Assembly (NCBI RefSeq): GCF_015706575.1
Contig: NW_024037063.1
Location: 11,098,927 to 11,162,926 of the forward strand
DNA length: 64,000 bases
Direction: 5' to 3'
Origin: Patiria miniata
Lineage: Eukaryota > Echinodermata > Asteroidea > Valvatida > Asterinidae
A program made the translations under genes and the position numbers. Positions 55,601-58,870 of this stretch are shown here, piece by piece (position 1 is the stretch's first letter; each line of letters starts with the position of its first letter). A model generated the notes under the pieces. That model ran no database searches. It saw only the letters and a list, made by a program, of their open reading frames with translations, and was not told where the DNA came from.

Positions 55601-55806
55601 GAATCGATTCATTAACTAATTACCTTTATAGATAACTTGTCTTTACCCTTTTTTTATTTTATGCAGAAACAAATAAAAAAATAAAGATTATACTCAGCCT
55701 AGTGGAGAGAGGTTGCTATTTGATAATTGGTCTTTACCTCGGCATTCCTTTTGTTCATCTTTTGCCTGCTTGACATCGAATCCTCATACGCTACAGCAAG
55801 CTCCGA
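10539..55806 (-). CDS. Long coiled-coil protein gene, CCDC150-like, 23 exons (N-terminus not seen)
   Basis: Reading the minus strand from 55806, 23 exons join without a phase conflict into about 963 residues ending at TGA (10541-10539). Almost every exon is heptad-rich Leu/Gln/Glu/Lys coiled coil with few Pro or Gly, so the protein should be a long rod. A notable block is AELLDSKNRLAYDKGRLQSR (exon 22942-23133). There is no motor, kinase, signal peptide or membrane segment. Size and character fit CCDC150, a metazoan coiled-coil protein of about 1,100 residues thought to be centrosome or cilium associated. Another centrosomal or golgin-type coiled coil is possible because coiled coils are hard to assign by eye. 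Introns run from 0.2 to 7 kb and hold most of the window's mobile elements. The first visible exon has no start Met, and no further exons were found up to 64000, so the 5' end is probably outside. The gene converges on the XRN1-like gene. Confidence 0.5.
11091..11237 (-). CDS. Coiled-coil gene, penultimate exon
   Basis: 49 codons in phase 0/0 with acceptor TTTACAG| and donor TTCATG|GTGAGT. It reads ASRQALSHLARQAEADHKKT and ends TDRKLQNFM. Confidence 0.9.
11295..12366 (-). repeat. Tandem array of exon-end plus splice-donor copies (about 120-bp unit)
   Basis: Downstream of the exon at 12367-12555, units with landmark TTACTCC at 11886, 11981, 12095, 12215 and 12335 repeat at about 95-120 bp. 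Each holds a copy of the exon 3' end (QQLLQERMKAAEQAQRARNMIR on the minus strand), a GGTGAGTAGGTGAGT donor and about 50 bp of intron. Three decoys are nearly full; the one at 11886 lacks part of the exon piece. A further unit fragment at about 11295-11326 is separated from the others by an insertion of about 540 bp. The decoys are intronic: read-through of the parental donor hits TGA within four codons. Confidence 0.85.
12367..12555 (-). CDS. Coiled-coil gene, exon ITANLQEAHSW... (parent of decoy array)
   Basis: 63 codons in phase 0/0 with acceptor TCTTCAG| and donor ATCAGG|GTGAGT. It reads ITANLQEAHSWFKGRHDALQ, then a QQQQLLQERMKAAEQAQRAR segment ending NMIR. Its last roughly 70 bp with the donor recur four times downstream in the intron. 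Confidence 0.9.
12626..13322 (+). mobile_element. tRNA-derived SINE, split by a later insertion
   Basis: An A-box-like GTGTGGTCTAGCGGTGGAGC and a B-box-like GGGTTCGAGCCCC 40 bp on, followed by CTTGAGTAAGGCACTTTACC. The tail (CTGGCCCAATCGCTAAC, ACACAGGTTCGTC, CTTTACCTTTACCT) resumes after 13200 and matches the tail at 29570-29650. Confidence 0.75.
12807..13200. mobile_element. 394-bp TAAATACCCCC element inside a SINE
   Basis: 24-bp terminal inverted repeats starting TAAATACCCCCTGTTCA with one mismatch. Inside, CCGTCCCACGGT recurs. It splits a tRNA-derived SINE whose head is at 12626-12806 and tail at 13201-13322. Confidence 0.85.
13335..13877 (+). mobile_element. AGCTATAG-family miniature element, TTAA-flanked
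   Basis: The left end is TTAA-AGCTATAGTCCATCATTT and the right end a degraded version ending TTAA. The body is collinear with 62795-63320. It sits 22 bp from the donor of the exon at 13899-14040. A central stretch near 13640-13690 is absent from the 62.8-kb copy. Confidence 0.8.
13899..14040 (-). CDS. Coiled-coil gene, exon KKDRQVEKERV...
   Basis: One base plus 47 codons with acceptor TTAACCAG| and donor ATCCAG|GTGAGC. It reads KKDRQVEKERVHLQKQAKGL and ends LLEASNESIQ. A TTAA-flanked miniature element ends only 22 bp from this donor. Confidence 0.9.
14291..14463 (-). CDS. Coiled-coil gene, exon IKGISHQLSEM...
   Basis: 57 codons plus AG with acceptor TTCTGCAG| and donor CACCAG|GTCAGA. It reads IKGISHQLSEMEAAKREYTR and ends VQDSLSSST plus a split Arg. 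Confidence 0.9.
14822..14905 (+). mobile_element. tRNA-like SINE fragment
   Basis: AGTAAGCAGGAGGTTGTGGG followed by TTCAAATCCCACCAGGGAAA and ...CACAAGCTCTCTGACA. It resembles 15735-15850, so both are fragments of one family. Confidence 0.5.
15239..15554 (-). CDS. Coiled-coil gene, longest exon (105 codons)
   Basis: One base plus 105 codons with acceptor AACTTTAG| and donor GAGAAG|GTACAT. It starts EREKSDLQAQLEGSRDQLQS, with an uninterrupted heptad pattern through LTRRIKDLSQANAELHAKVA to NAEMTEK. Confidence 0.9.
15735..15850 (+). mobile_element. tRNA-like SINE fragment
   Basis: TTGGTTGAGTAGTAAGCAGG then GTCGTGGGTTTGAGTCCAAC and CACCAGCTCTCTGC. Related to 14822-14905. Confidence 0.55.
16208..16377 (-). 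CDS. Coiled-coil gene, exon LDSLRSDLDRA...
   Basis: 56 codons plus AG with acceptor ATTGCAG| and donor ACAAG|GTACGT. It reads LDSLRSDLDRALAEKSKLGQ and ends HKYKLLQET plus a split Arg. Confidence 0.9.
16425..16560 (-). mobile_element. tRNA-like SINE fragment (minus)
   Basis: On the minus strand GTTGGTAGAGCACTGGTGCA and GTGGATTCGAATCTCACTTC give A- and B-box-like words 40 bp apart. It adjoins the exon at 16208-16377. Confidence 0.5.
16935..17358. mobile_element. pogo/Tigger-like miniature element
   Basis: TATAGTGGAACGTCGCTATG at the left; CATTATAGTGGCGTTCCACG at the right, inverted. The GTGGAACG-x-CGCTAT terminus resembles pogo-group ends. No transposase frame is visible. Confidence 0.65.
17487..17580 (-). 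CDS. Coiled-coil gene, exon QSRQKTMGSLQ...
   Basis: One base plus 31 codons with acceptor TGCTACAG| and donor ACCCAG|GTAAGA. It reads QSRQKTMGSLQREVEKLTEK and ends VETLEGTQ. The first G completes Arg from the preceding exon. Confidence 0.85.
17775..17915. mobile_element. Small hairpin element
   Basis: GGGGATAGAAGTTGTTATGG near the left pairs with GTAACAACTTCTAGGCC at the right. Between them are GATAACCCGC repeats. Ends are approximate. Confidence 0.4.
18112..18961 (-). repeat. Tandem array of exon-end plus splice-donor copies (about 153-bp unit)
   Basis: Units starting TATACTGACTAGTG at 18112, 18265, 18417, 18570, 18729 and 18881 (periods 152-159 bp). The first five contain on the minus strand a copy of the end of exon 18962-19131 (ENLQM...DSELSSLRNE) with an intact GAGAG|GTAAGAAGG donor, then a C-rich intron piece on the plus strand (CCACCCTTCCCCTACC). 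The last unit start runs into the genuine exon. Copies differ at a few positions, for example LGCKDSE or LGRKDSE, so the amplification is fairly recent. Confidence 0.9.
18962..19131 (-). CDS. Coiled-coil gene, exon AASFQRSLADA... (parent of decoy array)
   Basis: 56 codons plus AG with acceptor TTATTCAG| and donor GAGAG|GTAAGA. It reads AASFQRSLADAKTDQAKIAA and ends SELSSLRNE plus a split Arg. Read-through of the donor meets TAA at once. The last roughly 65 bp of the exon, with its donor, are copied five times in the intron just downstream (18112-18961). Confidence 0.9.
20245..20373 (-). CDS. Coiled-coil gene, exon EQELSGRKEKD...
   Basis: 43 codons in phase 0/0 with acceptor TCAATAG| and donor CAAAAG|GTGAAA. 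It reads EQELSGRKEKDFSLAIQARD and ends VMQDREKQK. Confidence 0.85.
21021..21623. mobile_element. Element with repeated CCCTAACGTGGCGCACTT ends
   Basis: TGTTCCCTAACGTGGCGC at the left and its inverse with GTACCC at the right (17 of 18). The same 14-18-bp word recurs inside at about 21231 and inverted at about 21586-21600. No coding region is present. It lies 72 bp beyond the acceptor side of the exon at 21695. Confidence 0.75.
21695..21757 (-). CDS. Coiled-coil gene, exon TTSELSSVKVT...
   Basis: 21 codons in phase 0/0 with acceptor TTTAACAG| and donor AGACAG|GTAAAT, reading TTSELSSVKVTMQRLESKLR. It lies 72 bp from a transposon bearing GTGGCGCACTT repeats. Confidence 0.8.
22942..23133 (-). CDS. 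Coiled-coil gene, exon with AELLDSKNRLAYDKG block
   Basis: 64 codons in phase 0/0 with acceptor ATCCCAG| and donor GCCAAG|GTACAT. It carries AELLDSKNRLAYDKGRLQSR, followed by a regular heptad stretch ending AAMQAQYAK. This is the most family-like segment of the protein. Confidence 0.9.
23298..23472. mobile_element. CAGGGGTGTGA miniature element with 6-bp TSD
   Basis: The termini CAGGGGTGTGAGTG and TTTCACACCCCTG are inverted, and GCACAC is duplicated on both sides (23292-23297, 23473-23478). The interior is AAAGCTGAAAT-like repeats. The ends look hAT-like, but the visible duplication is 6 bp, not 8. Confidence 0.75.
23858..23950 (-). CDS. Coiled-coil gene, exon LELTSLGQDKQ...
   Basis: 31 codons in phase 0/0 with acceptor TCCTGCAG| and donor CAACAG|GTATGC. 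It reads LELTSLGQDKQYLMEENRRL and ends IAALEQQQ. Confidence 0.85.
24241..24309 (-). CDS. Coiled-coil gene, exon VNLAVDGMSEE...
   Basis: 23 codons in phase 0/0 with acceptor TTGATAG| and donor TCTAAG|GTAATT. It reads VNLAVDGMSEETEKLQKELA and ends QSK. It is the first exon after the intron holding the 12-bp satellite, which ends (in transcript order) only about 130 bp upstream of the acceptor. Confidence 0.8.
24437..26135. repeat. 12-bp CCAAT-containing satellite in an intron of the coiled-coil gene
   Basis: About 1.7 kb of head-to-tail CACAAGTCCAAT units. The first 200 bp use CACAAGTCCAGT; later variants are CAATCGCGAGTC, CAATTCACAAGT, CATCACAAGTC and CAATCATAAGTC. Because 12 is divisible by three and the unit has no stop, several frames on both strands stay open for hundreds of codons (repeats of NHKS, TSPI, DWTC), but these are artefacts. 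A higher-order duplication is present: the stretch near 25651-25876 is repeated 226 bp further on. It lies between the exons at 24241 and 29832. Confidence 0.95.
26982..27810 (-). mobile_element. AGCTATAG-family miniature element split by a second element
   Basis: The ends are TTAA-AAGGTATAGGACATC and GGACTC...CAGCT-TTAA. The body matches the 261-778 copy once the 254-bp GTGATGCGATC element at 27012-27265 is set aside, so that element is the younger one. Confidence 0.75.
27012..27265. mobile_element. GTGATGCGATC miniature element (nested)
   Basis: The roughly 30-bp terminal inverted repeats begin GTGATGCGATCAAGCTAAAT and carry TGAGTCGTTTG. It is collinear with 35131-35378 and inserted inside the AGCTATAG element at 26982-27810. 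Confidence 0.8.
29535..29650 (+). mobile_element. tRNA-derived SINE, internally deleted
   Basis: Head GTGTGGTCTAGCGGTGCAGC then directly the tail CTGGCCCAATTGCTAAC...ACAGGTTCGTCGCC. The B-box half seen at 12626 is missing. Confidence 0.65.
29832..29924 (-). CDS. Coiled-coil gene, exon ENSLEELNNEL...
   Basis: 31 codons in phase 0/0 with acceptor GTTTACAG| and a weak donor GAAGAG|GTATAG. It reads ENSLEELNNELAALRHHNQD and ends KEHLLEE. Confidence 0.8.
30390..30735 (-). mobile_element. tRNA-derived SINE (minus)
   Basis: On the minus strand: GGAGTGCTGTGGCCTCATGG, B box GGGTTTGAGTCCAGCC, GGGCAAGGCACTTTGTCACT, CAGGAGTAAATGGGTACC. It is related to the 43.8-kb SINE and more diverged. Confidence 0.7.
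30740..34484. other. Intronic DNA of the coiled-coil gene
   Basis: AT-rich with TACATGTACATGTA words (for example 32612-32636) and a lone TACAGGGTGGTAC mariner-like end at 33802. No exon, long frame or clear complete element was found. Confidence 0.5.
34485..34569 (-). CDS. Coiled-coil gene, exon SELQMSLQVTEER...
   Basis: One base plus 28 codons with donor TCACTG|GTGAGT. Phase requires the first of two nearby acceptors (TGGTCCAG|TTCAG) rather than the second AG five bases on. It reads SELQMSLQVTEERYQDVTRQ. Confidence 0.8.
35131..35378. mobile_element. GTGATGCGATC miniature element
   Basis: A 248-bp copy with inverted ends GTGATGCGATCAAGC and GCTTGATTGCATCAC. The internal text (ACAGATTTGAA..GAGCACAATC and CTATTTTGGCCTGTAT) is shared with the 27012 copy. 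Confidence 0.8.
35390..35753. mobile_element. Harbinger-like miniature element, TTA TSD
   Basis: TTA on both sides; GGCCAAAAAAAAAGTCTCCG... at the left pairs with ...CGGAGACTTTTTTGGGGGGCC at the right, and arms continue through GTTTCTGGTATG. A TTA duplication plus GGCC ends fit PIF/Harbinger. A second copy is at 42542. Confidence 0.75.
35898..36025 (-). CDS. Coiled-coil gene, exon ISEPGSVAIK...
   Basis: 42 codons plus AG with acceptor TCGCCAG| and donor CTCAG|GTAGTC. It reads ISEPGSVAIKVTESLRRLEA and ends QARTAAEQL. The split Ser codon is completed by T of the next exon. Confidence 0.85.
36305..36595 (-). mobile_element. tRNA-derived SINE (minus)
   Basis: On the minus strand: GGTCTAGTGGTTACAGTTTG, GGGGCTTGAATCCAGC, CCTTGGGCAAGCCACTTC, CACCCAGGAGTATACATG. 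It is an older copy of the same type. Confidence 0.65.
37031..37138 (-). CDS. Coiled-coil gene, exon TQVKQFEEER...
   Basis: 36 codons in phase 0/0 with acceptor GTAAACAG| and donor ACCAAG|GTAGGA. It reads TQVKQFEEERTALYSALTQA, then a Ser/Thr-rich hinge and LRQLITK. The hinge (STSTSPTS) is one of the few breaks in the coiled coil. Confidence 0.85.
37445..37735. repeat. G-tract repeat with GGCGACGCC end
   Basis: Several runs of 8-11 G, with CAGCATGGGTGTCACAGGGG at one side and CCTGGCGACGCCCATGTCTG at the other, the two ends being partly inverted. Similar G-rich debris is at 37915-37932 and 40309-40378. Non-coding. Confidence 0.5.
37740..41127. other. Part of the largest intron
   Basis: Apart from the ORF at 38434-38919 and G-tract debris it holds AT-rich unique-looking sequence. 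Nothing else could be supported. Confidence 0.5.
38434..38919 (-). CDS. Uncharacterised 161-codon ORF in an intron
   Basis: An ATG-started frame with an in-frame stop just upstream; the product starts MLIDEYSGKKLFVLKRKG, contains YKKMPMERYVLKCHQPQLL and ends in Met/Glu-rich residues. The composition is protein-like (Trp, Cys, aromatic residues) rather than AT-drift. I recognise no domain. It could be a remnant of a transposon or processed gene, a nested gene, or chance. It lies on the same strand as the host coiled-coil gene. Confidence 0.3.
   Translation of the reverse strand: MLIDEYSGKKLFVLKRKGPTCVWMPLPASRVESLTNVDKIVSEMLRYLFAWEQIYKKMPMERYVLKCHQPQLLNGVFHTQKWQELAHKKETNLFPAVRASQQYNHLKWSYFGHSLSDGFFSTGGIAKFSSLFQDMIYKLLCFVLLQMGMTFEEMENSSHLC
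41128..41627. mobile_element. TA-flanked mariner-like miniature element
   Basis: TACAGGGTGGTCCAAAAAAG at the left and TTTACCACCCTGTA at the right, with arms continuing about 70 bp (TTTCTCAAAATTGAAGAGAC pairs with a diverged inverse). It has the same end type as the 9.1-kb element. Confidence 0.75.
41690..42130 (+). repeat. Dispersed repeat, uninterrupted copy
   Basis: Contains AAAGCATTTAGGGTGG, CATTTGAAAGTTTCC and GTGTAAGTCATATGCTA. The inverse of all three appears in the same order around the 57394-59148 element. Family and ends unknown. Confidence 0.6.
42542..42860. mobile_element. Harbinger-like miniature element, right end missing
   Basis: Collinear with 35390-35753 (GGCCAAAAACAAGTCTCCGG, CAAACTCACTGGTTTGACTG, CTCTCTGGACTCCCATATAT), then diverges near AAAAGTCGCGTCAC without the second terminal repeat. 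Confidence 0.7.
43655..43690 (+). ncRNA. Hammerhead-ribozyme-like motif
   Basis: CTGAGGA, then a 6-7-bp stem CGGACAG/CTGTCCG closed by the loop AGCACA, then GAAACGTCG. This is the CUGANGA-stem II-GAAA order of hammerhead cores known from Penelope-like retroelements. Stem I and III partners were not identified, so activity is doubtful. Confidence 0.35.
43825..44120 (+). mobile_element. tRNA-derived SINE, full length
   Basis: A head GAGCGCTGTGGTCCAATGGT with B box GGGTTCGAACCCG, then GGGCAAGACACTTTACTACA, CAGGAGTATAAATGGGTACC and the 3' end AAGCGCTTTGAGACC...AAAGCGCTATATAAGCA, ending in an ATT-rich tail. It has no TTTT terminator-plus-gene structure, so it is not a functional tRNA gene. Confidence 0.8.
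44313..44405 (-). CDS. Coiled-coil gene, exon VLLATLNGIK...
   Basis: 31 codons in phase 0/0 with acceptor ACATCAG| and donor CAGAG|GTATGT. It reads VLLATLNGIKRENVALRNEM and ends AVSENTE. Confidence 0.85.
44733..45041 (+). mobile_element. AGGGAATGTAC-family miniature element, TTAA-flanked
   Basis: TTAA-AGGGAATGTACATCATTTGC at the left, inverted GCAAATGTTGTATCTTCCCT-TTAA at the right. It contains an AACGCTGGTCGGCAGACCAGC palindrome near 44853-44875. It is shared with 55877-56125, 60699-61086 and about 8040-8384. Confidence 0.8.
45046..45305. mobile_element. Half copy of the CCCTCCTGCTAT element
   Basis: AATTCCCAGCC, GGATTGACTGCC, TGACCCAGTTTGACTA and TATAGCAGGGGAAGTGGAAG match 46908-47165 inverted, ending AATAGCAGGAGGG. 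With that copy it forms a 1.6-kb-spaced inverted repeat around the exons at 45650 and 46676. Confidence 0.65.
45650..45693 (-). CDS. Coiled-coil gene, 44-bp microexon
   Basis: Found from phase bookkeeping. After a poly-pyrimidine tract and TTTCAG|, two bases complete Gly, followed by 14 codons AKEVQLTEFHEENQ and donor |GTGATG. Without it, the flanking exons (phase 1 and phase 0) could not join. Confidence 0.7.
46676..46805 (-). CDS. Coiled-coil gene, exon VQILSSDCSD...
   Basis: 43 codons plus one base with acceptor ATGTCAG| and donor CCTTG|GTAAGG. It reads VQILSSDCSDLRQEGVRIQE and ends VVKTLRADL. The extra G is completed by GT of the small next exon to give Gly. Confidence 0.85.
46822..46846. 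repeat. (AAAT)n microsatellite
   Basis: Six tandem AAAT units immediately upstream of the acceptor of the exon at 46676-46805, where they take the place of a normal polypyrimidine tract on the transcribed strand (read as ATTT). Confidence 0.85.
46908..47339. mobile_element. CCCTCCTGCTAT inverted-repeat element
   Basis: AACCCTCCTGCTATTTAAAC at the left, GATAGCAGGAGGGTT at the right. Arms continue with CACTTCCACTTCCCCTGCTA and GACTGCTGGTGACTAGCC. A half copy in opposite orientation lies at 45046-45305. Confidence 0.7.
47340..49498. other. Intronic DNA of the coiled-coil gene
   Basis: A diverged repeat at about 48850-48970 resembles 46434-46575 (CTTCAAACTT, GAAATACTGAG). Otherwise no supported feature. 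Confidence 0.45.
49499..49615 (-). CDS. Coiled-coil gene, exon LREELAREG...
   Basis: 39 codons in phase 0/0 with acceptor CTCTAG| and donor CAACAG|GTAAAG. It reads LREELAREGSLRRSLEQSHA, then a segment ending VVESERQQ, with a clear heptad pattern. Confidence 0.85.
49755..50105 (-). mobile_element. SINE-like repeat with ATT tail (minus)
   Basis: On the minus strand a head with CTCTTGAGCAAGGCACTTTA, a middle with ACACGTTAAAGAACCCAGTA, and an end GTGCGCTATATAAGAATCCG followed by an ATT tail. The '...GCGCTATATAAGAA(T)' end is typical of marine-invertebrate SINEs. Confidence 0.6.
50728..50990. repeat. TTAGGGAGAC hairpin repeat
   Basis: ATTAGGGAGAC at the left and GTCTCCCTAAT at the right are inverted. 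Inner GGGAGACA and TGTCTCCCTA words repeat. Probably a miniature element with unknown duplication. Confidence 0.45.
51895..52113. mobile_element. TTAA-CCCTAAC element, AACTCAACCCATCAAA type
   Basis: It starts TTAC-CCTAACAGAACTCAACC (one change from TTAACCCTAAC) and ends GAGTTAGGG-TTAA. The first 100 bp match 63889-64000 (AGTACCCCTAAACTGA, GTCTTTTACACTGG). Confidence 0.6.
53812..54549. mobile_element. Long-armed inverted-repeat element with nested SINE
   Basis: TACACTTAACCCAAAAAGAA at the left pairs with TTCTTTGTTGGTTGAGTGTA at the right. The arms continue for about 160 bp (CTCAAAAACTACTGGGCACA, CAGAAATTCCTTAGCAA), with TA at both edges. Confidence 0.75.
54037..54300 (+). mobile_element. tRNA-derived SINE inside a miniature element
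   Basis: GTCAGGTTGGCGTAGCGGTT (A box) and GGCTTCGAATCCCGCC (B box) 40 bp on, then GGATTGGGTTTTCAGTCCCT and an AATAATAATAA tail. It is inserted inside the long-armed element 53812-54549. Confidence 0.75.
55738..55806 (-). CDS. Coiled-coil gene, first visible exon
   Basis: 23 codons in phase 0/0 between TTGGACAG| and |GTAAAG, with core SELAVAYEDSMSSRQK and end KRNAE. It is short and amphipathic and joins directly to LREELARE of the next exon. Confidence 0.75.
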
Positions 55807-55876
55807 CTGTCCAAATATTAAAAAAGAAAAAAGTCATGTGCGCTTCATGAAACAAAACATTTTATTTAACATTGTT

Positions 55877-56125
55877 TTAAGGGAAGATACAACATTTGCA
55901 AACATCAAAAAACAAAATGATACAACAAAATACCTGAGTAACGAAGTAAGTGAGTCTAAAAGCATCCTGTAAAATCATGGCTCCTGGTGTGCTGACATTT
56001 TTAAGTAAAGTGTTTTTTTTGTAACCATTTCCAACGCCGGTCGGCTGACCGGCGTTGGAGAAAACTGGCTTTTTCAAAACAACTCCTAATTGTCCATATT
56101 TAGTTATTTTGCACTTTCTTTTTAA
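55877..56125 (-). mobile_element. AGGGAATGTAC-family miniature element
   Basis: It starts TTAA-GGGAAGATACAACATTTGC and contains the palindromic GCCGGTCGGCTGACCGGC core. The far end is diverged, reaching a TTAA at 56122. It begins just beyond the exon at 55738-55806. Confidence 0.65.
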
Positions 56126-56911
56126 TTGATTACACACCTGAGAAGGGGTACAAGCCAGCTAGACTGATTCTCTGACCTTACAATTCCCTAACATCTATAA
56201 ATTGCTCCGTTACAAGGCGATTAAAAAAAAAAAAACCCAAATGTCAAGACCATTTTTTTAAATGACGTTCGCCATGTACATACATACATGTATGTAGCAC
56301 TTTCAAATTTAGGATATGAAGCCCAATTCACAAGCTTTCTTTTAGTACAAGAATCATTCAAATCACACATGCACTTTTCAAGTTACGGAATTTTAAACAC
56401 AAACACCGTTTCAAAGCTCTGTCCAAGGATCACAAGAAAGCAAAGTGTTCTTTCATCATACATGTACAAAAACAATTCACATACATCATGTACATGTAGG
56501 AATGTATGTGAATTGGTCCTGTCATTTAGGATTCCTTTTCTTTTTCTACTCACCCTCTACAAATGTCTTTCTCCCTTTATTTATCAACATTTTTTTACAT
56601 TAAAAGTTAATTTCTTTATTTTAAACTTTAATTCATGCAGACGTACTTATTGTTCAGGGGCAATTCCATTAGAAAGCGGACATGGTTGAAAAATGAAGAA
56701 AAGAAAAAGCATCACAACCTCAAATGTTCTATCAAATTAAAGAGTATCAAGACCTTTCATTTCAGTGATGGCAGTGAGATGGCATGGTGAAGTGTATTTT
56801 CTTTTGCCAAAATAATGGATTTTATTCTAAATTTATGATTTTTAGGTACATGTAGTCATTTGACACCTTATTTTTACATGCAAAATGCTAGTGTTATTGA
56901 GAGTTTCTGTT

Positions 56912-57136
56912 TTAACCCAAACTTCCTGTTGTCTTTTACTGAGCATCGGTACTGGACCAAGTCCGCCAAAATCCATCAATCACACTACTTCCAATGCATG
57001 CTTGGATTTAGGCCTCCAGGCCCAAGTCCATCATACTCCATCAATATTTAGTCAAACCAGGCCTGCAGGACCAAGTCCCCCAAAATCCACCAAAATGGGG
57101 GATGGATTTAGATGGAGTTTGGGAGGTTAGGGTTAA
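56912..57136. mobile_element. TTAA-CCCTAAC element with CCGCCAAAATCC repeats
   Basis: TTAA-CCCAAACTTCC at the left and GGGAGGTTAGGG-TTAA at the right. Inside are repeated CCAAGTCC(G/C)CCAAAATCCA units, with the last unit inverted (GGGGGATGGATTTAGATGG). Confidence 0.65.
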
Positions 57137-58011
57137 GGTAGAGGGAAGGGTTCATATTGGAAGAGGTTTTTTTTGATTACTAGTTTCTTATGTTTTAACC
57201 TGTACCAACGAAAGGCAAACTGTTATATTAGTTACTGTAAACGTGAGTTACTGAAATATCTTTGTAGAGAGTGTATTTTTAAGTAATTGAAATGATAGCA
57301 TATGACTTACACCCTTATGAATTACACATGTCTAAGGCACTGACAAATTTCTTCCAACAGAGCAAAATATGAGGAAACTTTCAAATGCAAGGTATTTAGG
57401 GTAAACTGGGGTAAAAACGCCCATGGGGTAAAAACGCCCACTTGACTTGTTTCCACTGCTAGTAAAAAATGACAAGATGAATTGTTCAATGGAATATATT
57501 TTTAATAAGTACAATGTAGATAAAAACTAATAATAAAACGAATTAAATTCATTAACATATTTGAAGGGTATGTAGGTGCTGTTGAAAAAAATATTTTAAA
57601 AAAAGTTTTAAAAAATGGCCGTCGAAGGTTTAGCCTATATCGCTTAAAAATTTGTTATAAAAAAAAGTATCTTATATTTTTATTATTCTTTAGTTGATAT
57701 ATATTAAAAAGGGTTAATAACATAATTATAAATGATTACAATATTAAAATCTATTTTAATATTTGCTTAACAATGTTTTTTGAGTGGGCGTTTTTACCCC
57801 GGGCAAAATCAGGGGTCTCGGGGTAAAAACGGCCAGTACTTTCCTTGATATCAAACTCTATTGCAGCCTCATTTATCTTCAAAAACCTCACTGTTAGAAC
57901 TTTCTACAGCATTATGTTTGTTGTATGAGTAAGTATTAGCTATAAGAGTCCCACAATATAAATATTAAACAGTCAGGCGCTGATCCAGAGGGGGGGTTTT
58001 GTGGGTCAAAC

Positions 58012-58074
58012 CCCCCCCCCCCCCAGCTCCGTCAAAATTTTTTTTTCATACAAATTCCCCCAAAAAACAAGTTG

Positions 58075-58121
<47 letters not shown>
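58012..58121. repeat. Poly(C) tracts
   Basis: A C run of about 12 at 58012-58024 and one of about 44 at 58078-58121. Such lengths are prone to assembly error. They belong to a short repeat bounded by CTGATCCAGAGG and CTGGATCCACCCC (about 57978-58377). Confidence 0.85.
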
Positions 58122-58122
<1 letters not shown>

Positions 58123-58559
58123 CTGTGACACCCAAACAACAATTATACTGGTATAATGTCCGCCTGTTGGAAATATGGTACATCATTCTGTAATCTAGTG
58201 TTAATAATCGTCAAATTTGACCAGCGTCCCCTATTGAAATATGGTACCAGCCCCAGCCCCCCCCCCCCTCCCCCAGTTTTTGATTTTATGGAGGCAAAGT
58301 GTCCGGAGAAAAAAACCTGTGTACATTTTCAGATTTTTTTTGCTGATGACCCCATGCGAAAACTCCTGGATCCACCCCTAACAGTGTATTGCGTGAAGTG
58401 GGGAGGTACATGTAGGCGGTATCACTAACTGTCGTTACAAAGTGGCAAGGATCTGGCATTAGTTTAGTGGCCAATGCCATGGGTCTATGATATGTGAGCA
58501 GATTCGCTGATTAATTAGGCAAGACCCTGCCTCTTGACCTCCTAGATTTTGACCAATTA

Positions 58560-58870
58560 GTGGATGCTTTCTATATCAGGTCTTCGGTCATTCACCGTTG
58601 TGCGTCATAGACAATGGATTAAAAAGCCCTGCGTCACACACTCTGTTACCATGTTACGCGATAACGCGCCCGGCTGTTGTAACATTACAAAACACTGCAT
58701 TCGAATGGACCAATCAAACGTTTAGTCCTGATTTGGGAATGAAATGACGTCACGATTTAGTAAAGTCGACTCCGATTGGCTGAGGCGCGAGATCGCATAA
58801 ATCTGCATGCTTTGATCAGATGTCAGACAGGAGTCTGGGCTCCGTGGATAACAGGTGATACTCAGACTAG
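58560..58870 (+). promoter_or_regulatory. Promoter-like block inside a transposon
   Basis: GC/CpG-richer than its surroundings, with CCAAT (58710), a perfect CRE TGACGTCA (58745-58752), ATTGG (58775), CATAAA (58796) and, about 60 bp on, GATAACAG|GTGATA that could act as a donor. Whether it is transcribed is unknown. Confidence 0.3.
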
